DNA of 64,000 nucleotides, from NCBI RefSeq assembly GCF_041537925.1, contig NZ_JBGOSH010000003.1:310001-374000 (forward strand), read 5' to 3'. The number at the start of each line of letters is the position of its first letter. The first letter of the stretch is position 1. Below the pieces are notes generated by a model. The model made no database searches, had not been told where the DNA came from, and saw nothing but the letters and a program-made list of their open reading frames with translations. Origin of the DNA: Ruegeria_C sp041537925. Its GTDB lineage: Bacteria; Pseudomonadota; Alphaproteobacteria; Rhodobacterales; Rhodobacteraceae. Of the stretch, positions 33,365 to 42,155 are shown piece by piece. The translations under genes were made by a program, and so were the position numbers.

Positions 33365-34774
33365 TTATGACCCCGCAGGTGCAGCATTTTCTTCTGCGAC
33401 CGCATGGACAGGAGGCTCTGTTTCCAGAAGATGTGCAACAGAGCATGCATAAAAGGCCAGAAGATCAGCGCGTTCACCGGACAAGCGGTACCTCTCGCCT
33501 TCGCGTTTCAGCATTCGCCGGTCCACCAGTTGCTGCAGCGCGTCGTCGGTTGCCGAGGCAATTTCTTCGTCCGGCAGGATAGCCTGCCCCCCCGGCAGTG
33601 TCGGAAAGATGCGGCTGAAGGCCGACACTACGTCATCACGGGTCATTTCGCCATTTTTCTGCATCAACCACGCGGTAAGCGGAACCGGCAACACCGGCAC
33701 CAATGACCCGATCCGCTGCGATAGTTCGCGCGCCAGCGGGATCGTGAGGTCCCGATCATGCGTCGCCTCGAAACTGCCGAGCGAGACCGGTTCCCCAAAA
33801 CTCACTGCCGCGAATCCGAAACGGCTGAACCGGCCCAGGATGCGCTGCCAGATCTGCTTCAGCATCCAGACAAAGATGACCCCGATCCGCGCCCGAAACC
33901 GCCGCTCGTTCCGGCTGGCGGCCGCCGTCAGAATGGTGTCTTCCAGCACCCGGTCATAATTAATCGCAACTGGCACGAACACCACGTCGCGCCCGCTTTC
34001 CTGCGCTGCGTCAATCATATATTTCAACAAACCCAGCTTGGGGGGGCCCATCCCACCGGTCAGGCTCAGCCCGCCTTCGGGAAAGATGGCCTGGGTTACC
34101 CCGGCCTCGGTGGCGTGGCGCACATAACAGGCCAGGACGTTGCGATAAAGATCGCTGCGTGACTTGCGCCGGATGAAATAGGCTCCCATCGCGCGGATCA
34201 GGCGGCTCAGCGGCCAGACTCGCGCCCATTCTCCGACGGCATAAGACAGCGCGGATTGATCAGCGGCCAGATAGGTCACCAGCACATAATCCATGTTGCT
34301 GCGATGATTCATCACGAACACGACTGTGGTGTCTTCAGGGATGGAGCCCAGTGCCTCGGCATCAACATATGACAGGCGTACACGGAACAGCGCGTTGCTG
34401 ATCAGCCGCGCCGCGCGGATCGCGAAAGAGAAATAGGCAAAGGCCGAAAAGGACGGGACGATTTCGCGGGCATATTTTCGGGCGGTTTCCGAGGCGACGG
34501 CCTCGGGTATGCCATGTTCATGCGCATGAGCCTGTACTGCCCGTCCAACCTCGGGGTCGTATATAATATGTTGCATCATGTCGTGTCGCCGCATCAGCTT
34601 GAAGGGCTGGATGGGGCGGGTCAGCTGTTGATTCAGCCGCGCAACGGCTCGTTCCAGGCGGCGGCGAAAGAACCACCTGACCGAAGGCAACATGACCTTG
34701 TCCAGAGCGGCCACAATGGCGAAGCCCAGAATCAGCAGCAACAGCCAGAGTGGCATCTCGATGGTTTCAGTCAT
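33365..34774 (-). CDS. Glycerol-3-phosphate acyltransferase (PlsB-like)
   Basis: A protein of about 469 residues with an N-terminal membrane segment (PLWLLLLILGFAIVAALDKVMLP). The acyltransferase domain carries motif I NHRSNMDYVL, motif II GAYFIRRKS, motif III IFPEGGLSLTGG and motif IV VPVAINYDRV, the order seen in PlsB-type enzymes that start phospholipid synthesis. It is shorter than E. coli PlsB (about 800 residues), as usual for this alphaproteobacterial group. The start is taken at ATG 34774; GTG 34807 would add 11 residues. It lies between ccrA (same strand) and ecm (divergent). Confidence 0.82.
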   Translation of the reverse strand: MTETIEMPLWLLLLILGFAIVAALDKVMLPSVRWFFRRRLERAVARLNQQLTRPIQPFKLMRRHDMMQHIIYDPEVGRAVQAHAHEHGIPEAVASETARKYAREIVPSFSAFAYFSFAIRAARLISNALFRVRLSYVDAEALGSIPEDTTVVFVMNHRSNMDYVLVTYLAADQSALSYAVGEWARVWPLSRLIRAMGAYFIRRKSRSDLYRNVLACYVRHATEAGVTQAIFPEGGLSLTGGMGPPKLGLLKYMIDAAQESGRDVVFVPVAINYDRVLEDTILTAAASRNERRFRARIGVIFVWMLKQIWQRILGRFSRFGFAAVSFGEPVSLGSFEATHDRDLTIPLARELSQRIGSLVPVLPVPLTAWLMQKNGEMTRDDVVSAFSRIFPTLPGGQAILPDEEIASATDDALQQLVDRRMLKREGERYRLSGERADLLAFYACSVAHLLETEPPVHAVAEENAAPAGS

Positions 34775-34830
34775 GCGGCCAAACTGCCACCAATCGAAAC
34801 CCACCACAATCTAACGATTTAACCCTTTTG

Positions 34831-34843
34831 TGCCGCAATGCAG
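34831..34843 (+). promoter_or_regulatory. EMC-pathway shared motif, copy upstream of ecm
   Basis: TGCCGCAATGCAG, identical over 13 bases to the copy upstream of ccrA and also preceded by a TTTTG. It lies about 80 bp before the ecm ATG, in the region divergent from the plsB-like gene. A relaxed version also occurs upstream of the mcl2-like gene. Confidence 0.45.
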
Positions 34844-34923
34844 CGAATTGACATTGACCGAAAATTACGATCTACACCAATCTCGTGAAACATTATTGCC
34901 CTATCTGATCGCGAGGTCCCAAG

Positions 34924-36888
34924 ATGACGCAGCCGCAGAAAGACCGCCCTTGGCTCATTCGTACCTATGCCGGTCACTCCACCGCCGAAGCCTCGAATGC
35001 GCTGTATCGCAGCAATCTGGCCAAGGGTCAGACAGGCCTGTCCGTCGCCTTCGATCTGCCGACCCAGACCGGCTATGACTGCGACCACGTGCTGGCACGC
35101 GGCGAGGTTGGCAAGGTTGGCGTTCCCGTCAGCCATTTGGGCGACATGCGCACGCTGTTCGACCAGATCCCGTTGGAACAGATGAACACTTCGATGACAA
35201 TCAACGCGACGGCGCCTTGGCTGCTGGCGCTTTATGTTGCGGTGGCCGAGGAACAGTGCGCGGATGTCACCAAGCTGCAGGGCACGGTTCAGAACGACCT
35301 GATCAAGGAATACCTGAGCCGCGGCACCTATATCTGCCCGCCGAAACCGTCGCTGAAGATGATCGCGGACGTGGCCGAATACTGCTATGAGAACGTGCCA
35401 AAATGGAACCCGATGAACGTGTGTTCCTATCACCTGCAGGAGGCGGGAGCGACACCTGAACAAGAGCTGGCCTATGCGCTTGCAACCGCAATCGCTGTTC
35501 TGGACGAGCTGCGCCCGCGTGTCCCGGCCGAGGATTTCCCGGCGCTCTGCGGCCGTATCTCGTTTTTTGTGAATGCCGGCATCCGCTTTGTTACCGAAAT
35601 GTGCAAGATGCGCGCCTTTGTCGATCTTTGGGACGAGATTCTGCTGGAACGTTACGGAGTCGAGGAGTCGAAATTCCGCCGCTTCCGCTATGGCGTGCAG
35701 GTCAACTCACTGGGTCTGACCGAGCAGCAGCCGGAGAACAACGTCTACCGCATCCTGATCGAGATGCTGGCCGTGACATTGTCCAAGAAAGCCCGTGCCC
35801 GCGCGGTGCAACTGCCCGCCTGGAACGAGGCGCTGGGCTTGCCGCGCCCCTGGGACCAGCAATGGTCGATGCGCATGCAACAAATCCTGGCCTATGAGAC
35901 TGACCTGCTGGAATTTGGCGATCTGTTCGACGGCAATCCGGCGGTCGATGCCAAGGTCGAAGCACTGAAAGAAGGTGCGCGGGCTGAGTTGGGCAATCTC
36001 GACGGGATGGGCGGCGCGGTCGCCTCGATCGAATACATGAAATCCCGTCTGGTCGATGCCAATGCCGAACGTCTGAACCGGATCGAACGGAACGAGACTA
36101 TTGTGGTCGGCGTGAACAAATGGATCGAGGGCGAACCTTCGCCGCTGGAAACCGAGGATGGCGGCATCATGACCGTCGATCCGGCGGTGGAACAGCTGCA
36201 GATCGACCGTCTCGATGACTGGCGCGGCAGTCGCGACGCCAATGCGGTAAAAGAAGCACTCGCAGCTCTGCGCGATACGGCGCGATCAGGCGGCAACATC
36301 ATGGAGCCCTCTATTCGGGCCGCCAAGGCGGGCGTCACCACCGGTGAATGGGCCGAAGAAATGCGCCAGGCCTTTGGCACCTATCGCGGCCCCACCGGAG
36401 TTTCACGCTCGGTGTCGAACAAGACCGAAGGGCTCGAGGATCTGCGTGGCCAGGTTGATGCGGTCAGCGACAAGTTGGGGCGGCGGCTCAAGTTCCTGGT
36501 GGGCAAACCCGGTCTGGATGGACATTCCAACGGTGCCGAACAGATCGCCTTCCGCGCCCGCGATTGCGGCATGGACATCTCGTATGACGGCATCCGCATG
36601 ACGCCCGAAGAAATCGTCACCGCCGCGATCGAGGATGACGCGCATGTCGTTGGTCTGTCGATCCTCTCCGGCAGCCACCTGCCGCTGGTCGAAGAGGTCA
36701 TGCAGCGAATGCGCAACGAAGGGTTGGGCCACATTCCGGTTGTCGTTGGTGGTATCATTCCCGACGAGGATGCGGAAAAGCTGAAAGCCGCTGGTGTCGC
36801 GAAAATCTACACGCCGAAAGACTTCGAATTGAATTCGATTATGTCCGATATTGTCAATTTGGCCGATCCAAATCAAATGGCGGCGTAA
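34924..36888 (+). CDS. ecm: Ethylmalonyl-CoA mutase, adenosylcobalamin-dependent
   Basis: Converts (2R)-ethylmalonyl-CoA to methylsuccinyl-CoA in the ethylmalonyl-CoA pathway. The 654-residue single-chain protein has the acyl-CoA mutase barrel (RTYAGHSTAEASNALYRSNLAKGQTGLSVAFDLPTQTGYD at the start, SFFVNAGIRFVTEMCKMRAF in the middle) and a C-terminal B12 domain from about residue 525. That domain carries the DxHxxG lower-ligand motif GLDGHSNGAEQIA, then SILSGSH and GGIIPDEDAEKLKAAG. Its length and the ccrA neighbourhood favour Ecm over methylmalonyl-CoA mutase. The gene follows a weak ribosome site (GCGAGGTCCCAAG) and is followed by an H-NS-type gene. Confidence 0.95.
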   Translation: MTQPQKDRPWLIRTYAGHSTAEASNALYRSNLAKGQTGLSVAFDLPTQTGYDCDHVLARGEVGKVGVPVSHLGDMRTLFDQIPLEQMNTSMTINATAPWLLALYVAVAEEQCADVTKLQGTVQNDLIKEYLSRGTYICPPKPSLKMIADVAEYCYENVPKWNPMNVCSYHLQEAGATPEQELAYALATAIAVLDELRPRVPAEDFPALCGRISFFVNAGIRFVTEMCKMRAFVDLWDEILLERYGVEESKFRRFRYGVQVNSLGLTEQQPENNVYRILIEMLAVTLSKKARARAVQLPAWNEALGLPRPWDQQWSMRMQQILAYETDLLEFGDLFDGNPAVDAKVEALKEGARAELGNLDGMGGAVASIEYMKSRLVDANAERLNRIERNETIVVGVNKWIEGEPSPLETEDGGIMTVDPAVEQLQIDRLDDWRGSRDANAVKEALAALRDTARSGGNIMEPSIRAAKAGVTTGEWAEEMRQAFGTYRGPTGVSRSVSNKTEGLEDLRGQVDAVSDKLGRRLKFLVGKPGLDGHSNGAEQIAFRARDCGMDISYDGIRMTPEEIVTAAIEDDAHVVGLSILSGSHLPLVEEVMQRMRNEGLGHIPVVVGGIIPDEDAEKLKAAGVAKIYTPKDFELNSIMSDIVNLADPNQMAA

Positions 36889-36993
36889 AACGCACTCAAT
36901 ACCCTTGAAAAAGGCGCTGAACAGCGTCATTGAATTCTCTAGGGTGACGCGGTAGCGCCACGTTATTTTTGGTGAACTCCAAAGGAGAAAGAA

Positions 36994-37311
36994 ATGGGGA
37001 TGGATCTGAAAGCGATGTCACGGAAGGAATTGCTGAAATTGCAGTCCGACGTCGAAAAGGCGATTAAAAACGCCGAACAAAAAGAAAGAAAAAACGCATT
37101 GGAAGCGGCCGAAAAAGCGGCGGCCGAGTTTGGGTTCTCGCTGTCCGAACTGCAAAGCGAGGCAAAAAAATCCACAAAAGGCACCAAGGCGGCCGCCAAA
37201 TACCGTAACCCGGCCAATCCGGAACAGACGTGGACCGGGCGCGGGCGCAAGCCGCAATGGATTCACGACGCGCTGACCTCGGGCGCAGATATTTCCGATC
37301 TGGAAATTTGA
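36994..37311 (+). CDS. H-NS family nucleoid-associated regulator
   Basis: A 105-residue protein: a charged N-terminal coiled-coil region for oligomerisation (MSRKELLKLQSDVEKAIKNAEQKERKNALEAAEKAAAEFGFSL), a lysine-rich linker, and the C-terminal DNA-binding motif YRNPANPEQTWTGRGRKPQWI, which holds the H-NS core around TWTGRGR. It resembles HvrA/Spb of Rhodobacter, which modulate photosynthesis and energy genes. A strong ribosome site, AAAGGAGAAAG, precedes the ATG. It lies between ecm and deoD on the same strand. Confidence 0.9.
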   Translation: MGMDLKAMSRKELLKLQSDVEKAIKNAEQKERKNALEAAEKAAAEFGFSLSELQSEAKKSTKGTKAAAKYRNPANPEQTWTGRGRKPQWIHDALTSGADISDLEI

Positions 37312-37328
37312 TTGAATAAAGTCTCATC

Positions 37329-38036
37329 ATGACAATCCATATTGGCGCCAACCCGGGTGAAATCGCTGAAACCGTTCTATTACCGGGCGATCCCCTGCGG
37401 GCGAAATGGGCCGCAGAAACATTTCTGGAAAATGCGCGACAGGTAAATGACGTGCGTGGGATGCTGGGATTTACCGGCGAATGGAACGGCAACCCCGTCA
37501 CCATTCAGGGCAGCGGCATGGGAATGCCCTCGCTTTCCATATACGTCAATGAACTGATCAGCACCTTCGGGGCCAAGACCCTGATCCGGATCGGGTCCTG
37601 CGGCGCGATGCAGCAGGATGTGGGCCTTCGCGATGTGATCCTTGCAATGACGGCGTCGACACTCAGCACCCCGTCACGAGGGATCTTCAAGGAGCTGAAC
37701 TTTGCTCCCTGCGCGGATTGGGGCCTTCTGAAGGCCGCCGCCAACGCAGCGGAGGCAAAGGGCACCCCCACCCATGTCGGTGGCATCTATTCCGCCGACG
37801 TGTTCTATGATGAACGGCCTGACCTGAATGATCAGATGGTGCGTCACGGCATTCTGGGGGTCGAGATGGAAGCGGCCGAGCTCTACAATCTGGCCGCCAG
37901 GTACAAATGTCGCGCGCTGGCGGTTCTGACGGTCTCGGATCATCTTCTGACGGGCGAGGCACTGCCCAGCGATCAACGGCAAAGCAGTTTCGGCGACATG
38001 GTCGAAATCGCTTTGCACGCCGCTTTTGCCGACTGA
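37329..38036 (+). CDS. deoD: Purine-nucleoside phosphorylase, DeoD type
   Basis: A 235-residue hexameric-type nucleoside phosphorylase that splits purine nucleosides with phosphate. It shows the phosphate-binding VLLPGDPLRAKWAAETFL near 17-34, GSGMGMPSLSIYVNELI near 61-77, the catalytic-site LIRIGSCGAMQQDV, and the C-terminal VLTVSDHLLTGE with the aspartate expected of DeoD. EMEAAELY marks the ribose-binding glutamates. It starts 17 bp after the H-NS gene, probably as part of the same transcript. It converges with the DUF1989 gene with an 18-bp gap. Confidence 0.93.
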   Translation: MTIHIGANPGEIAETVLLPGDPLRAKWAAETFLENARQVNDVRGMLGFTGEWNGNPVTIQGSGMGMPSLSIYVNELISTFGAKTLIRIGSCGAMQQDVGLRDVILAMTASTLSTPSRGIFKELNFAPCADWGLLKAAANAAEAKGTPTHVGGIYSADVFYDERPDLNDQMVRHGILGVEMEAAELYNLAARYKCRALAVLTVSDHLLTGEALPSDQRQSSFGDMVEIALHAAFAD

Positions 38037-38054
38037 ACAATGGGTTGGGGCGGT

Positions 38055-38912
38055 TCAACCGCCCTGACCCCACCCATGCGTCCGATCATAGCCATTAGGG
38101 TCAGGCCGCGACCATTCATCCAACGCGCCCTCAGTAGGGGCAAATACCTCGACCAGCAAGGGATGGCACGGTGCCGTATCCGAGGAATGCTCGGCGGAAC
38201 AATCGCCTCCGGGACACGCGCTGAGCCCACCCAGCAGATCAATCTCGGCAAAGAACTCCAAATAGTCCCCCGGCCGCACCGGCGAGGCTTTCATGAAGTA
38301 TTGTCCGGTGTCGCGGGTGAACCCGGTGCACATAAAGACATTCAACACATCATGAACATGCGCCTCGGCATTGTCGGGCGAAACGCCCAGATGATCCGCA
38401 AGGGCGCGCGTCAGGTTGGAATGACAGCAATGATGGTATTGCGTGCCCGCCAGCAGATTGCCGGTATAAGGATCGCAGCGCGTGCCGATCACGTCATGTA
38501 CAGACCCGCCAAAGCTGTCGATCCCATACCACTCCAGAGTATCTGACACGATCGTTGCCATGGGTCGCAGATAGGGAAAGCTGCTCCACATGCGTTCGCC
38601 CGTGGTCAGATGCGTGCCATGCAGCGCGCGGGTTTTGCCGGAGTAGAAACGTTCGGACAGCTCAGAGGCGTTCCACAAGTTCAAATCGCCTACCTGCGGC
38701 CCCTCGACACTGGTAATCCGAAAGAAATGGCCCGCCGGCACTTCGAAGCAGCGCGCGTCGCGTGGCGGAACCAGTGTTTCACCGATCTTCCGCGCACCCT
38801 GCCTGACTTGCGCGTAAAGCGTCAAATCCGGTTCTGGCAATGTGTCATTCGGATAGCAGATCACCGGCGCTATGGCGCGTCGCGCGTCGGCATCTTCTGG
38901 TGTTTTGGTCAT
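38055..38912 (-). CDS. DUF1989 / urea carboxylase-associated family protein
   Basis: A 285-residue cytoplasmic protein. The family hallmarks are VPPRDARCFEVPAGHFFRITSVEGPQVGDLNLWNA, a cysteine/histidine-rich segment QYHHCCHSNLTRALADHL, and DVLNVFMCTGF followed by KASPVRPGDYLEFFAEIDLLGGLSACPGGDCS. Such residues could bind metal. DUF1989 proteins often accompany urea amidolyase or aminomethyltransferase genes, but no such genes are near here, so the role is unassigned. The ATG at 38912 follows GGGAGAGGGCTC. Two small genes lie upstream on the same strand. Confidence 0.83.
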   Translation of the reverse strand: MTKTPEDADARRAIAPVICYPNDTLPEPDLTLYAQVRQGARKIGETLVPPRDARCFEVPAGHFFRITSVEGPQVGDLNLWNASELSERFYSGKTRALHGTHLTTGERMWSSFPYLRPMATIVSDTLEWYGIDSFGGSVHDVIGTRCDPYTGNLLAGTQYHHCCHSNLTRALADHLGVSPDNAEAHVHDVLNVFMCTGFTRDTGQYFMKASPVRPGDYLEFFAEIDLLGGLSACPGGDCSAEHSSDTAPCHPLLVEVFAPTEGALDEWSRPDPNGYDRTHGWGQGG

Positions 38913-38965
38913 GATGAGCCCTCTCCCATCGGGAAAGGGCCAGAGTGCACTACAAGATGCAAGTG

Positions 38966-39151
38966 TTATTGCCTGAGGCAGGCTTTGGGTTCGATCAACC
39001 CCTTTTGCTCTGCGCCGCATGCGCTGCACCGCCACAGGTCCTCGCTGCGATGCTCACGCCAGCGGCATTCGCGCGTCAGGCTGGTCGTTCTGGACCGCCA
39101 GAAGAAATAAGCAAAGACTGCAAGGCCGAGCAATAACAAGAGAACGGGCAT
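38966..39151 (-). CDS. Small membrane protein with a zinc-ribbon-like cysteine pair
   Basis: A 61-residue protein: a hydrophobic N-terminal helix (MPVLLLLLGLAVFAYFFWR) and a soluble tail with CRWREHRSEDLWRCSACGAEQ, whose cysteines could form a small metal site. Similar short proteins occur in related genomes as far as I recall, with no known function. It ends 53 bp before the DUF1989 start on the same strand and may be co-transcribed with it. Confidence 0.6.
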   Translation of the reverse strand: MPVLLLLLGLAVFAYFFWRSRTTSLTRECRWREHRSEDLWRCSACGAEQKGLIEPKACLRQ

Positions 39152-39206
39152 CCCCGTTCCCTACCTGTTTGCGCCCTGTGCGACAAGCGCCCTGCCTACG
39201 AAGCGT

Positions 39207-39353
39207 TCAGGCCGCGTTGGCGTATTGGAACAGGTCCGGCTCCTGCTCATCCGATGTCGTCTCGACCGGCGCCGGGCAATAATAAGCCCAGGCGTCCTCG
39301 AGATAGTCCAGCGCCGCTTGCGCGGATGTTGTTAGGGTTTCAGAGAGTTTCAT
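39207..39353 (-). CDS. Small acidic hypothetical protein (48 residues)
   Basis: A 48-codon ORF with ATG at 39353 and TGA at 39207-39209. The product begins MKLSETLTTSAQAALDYLED and ends DLFQYANAA; it is acidic, with a predicted helix and an aromatic patch (AWAYYCPAP). The ribosome site AAAGGATCGGGTC precedes the ATG. Codon use matches its neighbours. It lies between the sdhB transcript end and the 61-residue ORF. No function can be assigned. Confidence 0.55.
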   Translation of the reverse strand: MKLSETLTTSAQAALDYLEDAWAYYCPAPVETTSDEQEPDLFQYANAA

Positions 39354-39481
39354 GACCCGATCCTTTGGTTCGACACCCTCCCTGCGGTCAAACTATATCC
39401 TCAAGCACCCGGATGCATCCCATGTCTGTGCAATCTGGACATGCGCCTGGCGCATCCGCGTCGCAACGCCGCATTCAGAAC

Positions 39482-39517
39482 GAACAAACCTCTGGCGGTG
39501 GCGCCAGAGGTTTGTTC
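39482..39517. terminator. Strong hairpin terminator after sdhB
   Basis: GAACAAACCTCTGGCG (39482-39497) pairs perfectly over 16 bp with CGCCAGAGGTTTGTTC (39502-39517) across a 4-base loop. For the minus-strand sdh transcript the core stem is followed by TTTGTTCGTTCT. It lies 19 bp beyond the sdhB stop. Confidence 0.85.
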
Positions 39518-39535
39518 AGAGCTGGTTTGCGCCGA

Positions 39536-40315
39536 TCAGACGGTGCGTTCCACCATCATCTTCTTGATCTCTGCGATCGCCTTGGCCGGGTTCAGGCCTT
39601 TGGGGCAAGTTTTTGCGCAGTTCATGATGGTATGACAGCGATAAAGCTTGAAGGGGTCTTCCAATTCGTCCAACCGCTCACCAGTGGCTTCATCCCTGCT
39701 GTCGATGATCCAGCGATAGGCATGCAGCAGCGCTGCAGGGCCGAGGTAGCGATCGCCATTCCACCAGTAGGACGGGCACGAGGTAGAGCAGGACGCACAC
39801 ATCACGCATTCATAGAGACCATCCAGTTTCTTGCGGTCTTCAATGGATTGCTTCCACTCTTTCGCCGGGCGGTTGGTCTTGGTCTCCAGCCACGGCATGA
39901 TCGAGGCATGCTGGGCATAGAAATGGGTCAGGTCAGGGATCAGGTCCTTGACCACCGGCAGATGTGGCAGCGGATAGATTTTGACATCGCCCTTGATCTC
40001 TTCCATCCCGTAGATACAGGCCAGCGTGTTGATCCCGTCGATATTCATCGCACAGGACCCGCAGATGCCCTCGCGGCAGGACCGGCGAAAGGTCAGCGTC
40101 GGGTCGATCTCGTTCTTGATCTTGATGAGCGCATCCAGAACCATCGGGCCGCATTCATCCATATCCAGGAAATAGGTATCGACACGCGGGTTCTGGCCGT
40201 CATCGGGGTTCCAGCGATAGATCTGGAACTTGCGGACATTGGTCGCGCCATCAGGCTTGGGCCAGGTTTTGCCTGTTGTGATGCGGCTGTTCTTGGGGAG
40301 GGTCAGTTGTACCAT
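39536..40315 (-). CDS. sdhB: Succinate dehydrogenase iron-sulfur subunit
   Basis: Electron-transfer subunit of complex II. The 259-residue protein has the N-terminal 2Fe-2S ferredoxin domain (RRSCREGICGSCAMNIDGINTLAC) and the C-terminal domain with two cysteine groups, CVMCASCSTSCPSYWWN and CHTIMNCAKTCPKGLNP, which bind the 4Fe-4S and 3Fe-4S clusters. It lies last in the sdhC-sdhD-sdhA-sdhB operon, 12 bp after sdhA, and is followed by a 16-bp-stem terminator. Confidence 0.97.
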   Translation of the reverse strand: MVQLTLPKNSRITTGKTWPKPDGATNVRKFQIYRWNPDDGQNPRVDTYFLDMDECGPMVLDALIKIKNEIDPTLTFRRSCREGICGSCAMNIDGINTLACIYGMEEIKGDVKIYPLPHLPVVKDLIPDLTHFYAQHASIMPWLETKTNRPAKEWKQSIEDRKKLDGLYECVMCASCSTSCPSYWWNGDRYLGPAALLHAYRWIIDSRDEATGERLDELEDPFKLYRCHTIMNCAKTCPKGLNPAKAIAEIKKMMVERTV

Positions 40316-40327
40316 GTCATCCTCTCC

Positions 40328-42133
40328 TTAGAAGGTCCGCGCCTTGGGCGCGATTTTTTCCAGATTGATGCCACCATCGGCCTCAGTGCTAAGCGGGTCG
40401 ACGATCACCGGGCGATAGCTGAGGTCAACCTTGTTGCCCTCGAACCGTGAGACGGTGTGGACACGCCAGTTCTCGTCATCGCGCGTAGTGAAATCCTCGT
40501 GCGCATGGGCGCCACGCGATTCCTTGCGTGCCTCGGCGCCGACGATGGTGGCAAGTGCGTTGGGCATCAGGTTGGTCAGTTCCAGGCTTTCCATCAAGTC
40601 GCTGTTCCAGACCAGCGACCGGTCGGTGACCTGAAGGTCATCCATCTTGGCTGCGATCGCGGTCATCTTTTCGACCCCTTCTGCCATCGTCTTGGAGGTG
40701 CGGAACACCGCGGCATCCGCCTGCATGGTGCGCTGCATCTCAAGCCTCAGCTCAGCAGTCGGCACCGCACCAGAGGCGTTGCGAACGGCATCAAAGCGGT
40801 CAAACGCCTTGTCGACCGAAGCCTGGTTGAGCACTGGGTTAGGTGTTTCGGGATCAACAACCTTGCCAGCGCGGATCGCAGCGGCGCGGCCAAAAACTAC
40901 CAGGTCGATCAGTGAGTTCGAGCCCAGACGGTTGGCCCCATGGACTGAGGCACACCCCGCCTCACCCACGGCCATCAGGCCCGGCACCAGCGCGGTCGGA
41001 TCATCCTTGGTCGGGTTCAGAACCTCGCCCCAGTAATTGGTCGGGATACCGCCCATATTATAGTGCACGGTCGGCAGAACCGGGATGGGCTCCTTGGTGA
41101 CATCGACACCGGCAAAGATCTTGGCGCTCTCGGAAATCCCCGGCAGACGCTCATGCAGTGCCTCGGCGGGCAGGTGACTGAGGTTCAGATGGATGTGATC
41201 CCCGTCCTTACCGACGCCGCGTCCCTCGCGGATTTCCATCGTCATCGAGCGCGAGACATAGTCGCGTGGCGCGAGGTCCTTATAATGGGGCGCATAGCGC
41301 TCCATGAAGCGTTCGCCCTCGGAATTAGTGAGGTATCCGCCCTCACCCCGCGCGCCTTCGGTGATTAGGCAGCCCGAGCCGTAAATGCCGGTCGGGTGGA
41401 ATTGCACAAACTCCATGTCCTGCATCGGCAAACCGGCGCGTGCCACCATGCCACCGCCATCACCAGTACAGGTGTGGGCCGATGTCGCGCTGAAATAGGC
41501 GCGGCCATAGCCGCCCGTCGCCAGCACCACCATCTTGGCGTTGAAGACATGCATCGTGCCGTCGTCTAGCTTCCAGCAGACGACGCCCTGACATTGCCCG
41601 TCCTCGGACATGATCAGGTCGATGGCGAAGTATTCGATGTAGAACTCGGCGTTGTTCTTGAGGCTTTGCCCATAGAGCGTGTGCAGGATCGCGTGCCCGG
41701 TCCGGTCAGCGGCGGCGCAGGTGCGCTGCACCGGGGGGCCTTCGCCAAACTCGGTGGTGTGGCCGCCAAAGGGACGCTGATAGATCTTGCCCTCTTCGGT
41801 ACGGCTGAACGGCACGCCGTAGTGTTCCAGCTCATAGACCGCCTTGGGCGCCTCGCGCGCAAGGTATTCCATCGCGTCAGTGTCACCCAGCCAGTCCGAG
41901 CCCTTGACGGTGTCATACATATGCCACTGCCAGTGGTCGGGGCCCATGTTCGACAGCGAGGCGGCGATGCCGCCCTGCGCCGCAACGGTATGCGAACGGG
42001 TCGGAAAAACCTTGGTCACGCAAGCAGTGCGCAACCCCTGTTCGGCCATGCCCAGCGTGGCGCGCAGACCCGCACCACCGGCACCGACCACAACGACGTC
42101 ATATTCATGCTTCTCGTATTCATAAGCAGCCAT
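40328..42133 (-). CDS. sdhA: Succinate dehydrogenase flavoprotein subunit
   Basis: Catalytic subunit of complex II, oxidising succinate to fumarate. The 601-residue protein has the FAD-binding VVVGAGGAGLRATLGMAEQGL near 15-35, the histidine that bonds FAD covalently within RSHTVAAQGGIAAS near 47-60, the active-site HPTGIYGSGCLITEGARGEGG, and HGANRLGSNSLIDLVVFGR near 400. Length and motifs are standard. It sits between sdhD and sdhB in one operon. Confidence 0.98.
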   Translation of the reverse strand: MAAYEYEKHEYDVVVVGAGGAGLRATLGMAEQGLRTACVTKVFPTRSHTVAAQGGIAASLSNMGPDHWQWHMYDTVKGSDWLGDTDAMEYLAREAPKAVYELEHYGVPFSRTEEGKIYQRPFGGHTTEFGEGPPVQRTCAAADRTGHAILHTLYGQSLKNNAEFYIEYFAIDLIMSEDGQCQGVVCWKLDDGTMHVFNAKMVVLATGGYGRAYFSATSAHTCTGDGGGMVARAGLPMQDMEFVQFHPTGIYGSGCLITEGARGEGGYLTNSEGERFMERYAPHYKDLAPRDYVSRSMTMEIREGRGVGKDGDHIHLNLSHLPAEALHERLPGISESAKIFAGVDVTKEPIPVLPTVHYNMGGIPTNYWGEVLNPTKDDPTALVPGLMAVGEAGCASVHGANRLGSNSLIDLVVFGRAAAIRAGKVVDPETPNPVLNQASVDKAFDRFDAVRNASGAVPTAELRLEMQRTMQADAAVFRTSKTMAEGVEKMTAIAAKMDDLQVTDRSLVWNSDLMESLELTNLMPNALATIVGAEARKESRGAHAHEDFTTRDDENWRVHTVSRFEGNKVDLSYRPVIVDPLSTEADGGINLEKIAPKARTF

Positions 42134-42155
42134 GTGTTAGAACTCCTAAGGCGCG

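Noticed and set aside
38048..38064. GGGCGGTT/AACCGCCC as a terminator between deoD and the DUF1989 gene
   Set aside because: The symmetric stretch overlaps the DUF1989 stop codon, has almost no loop and no T-run; it may be chance.
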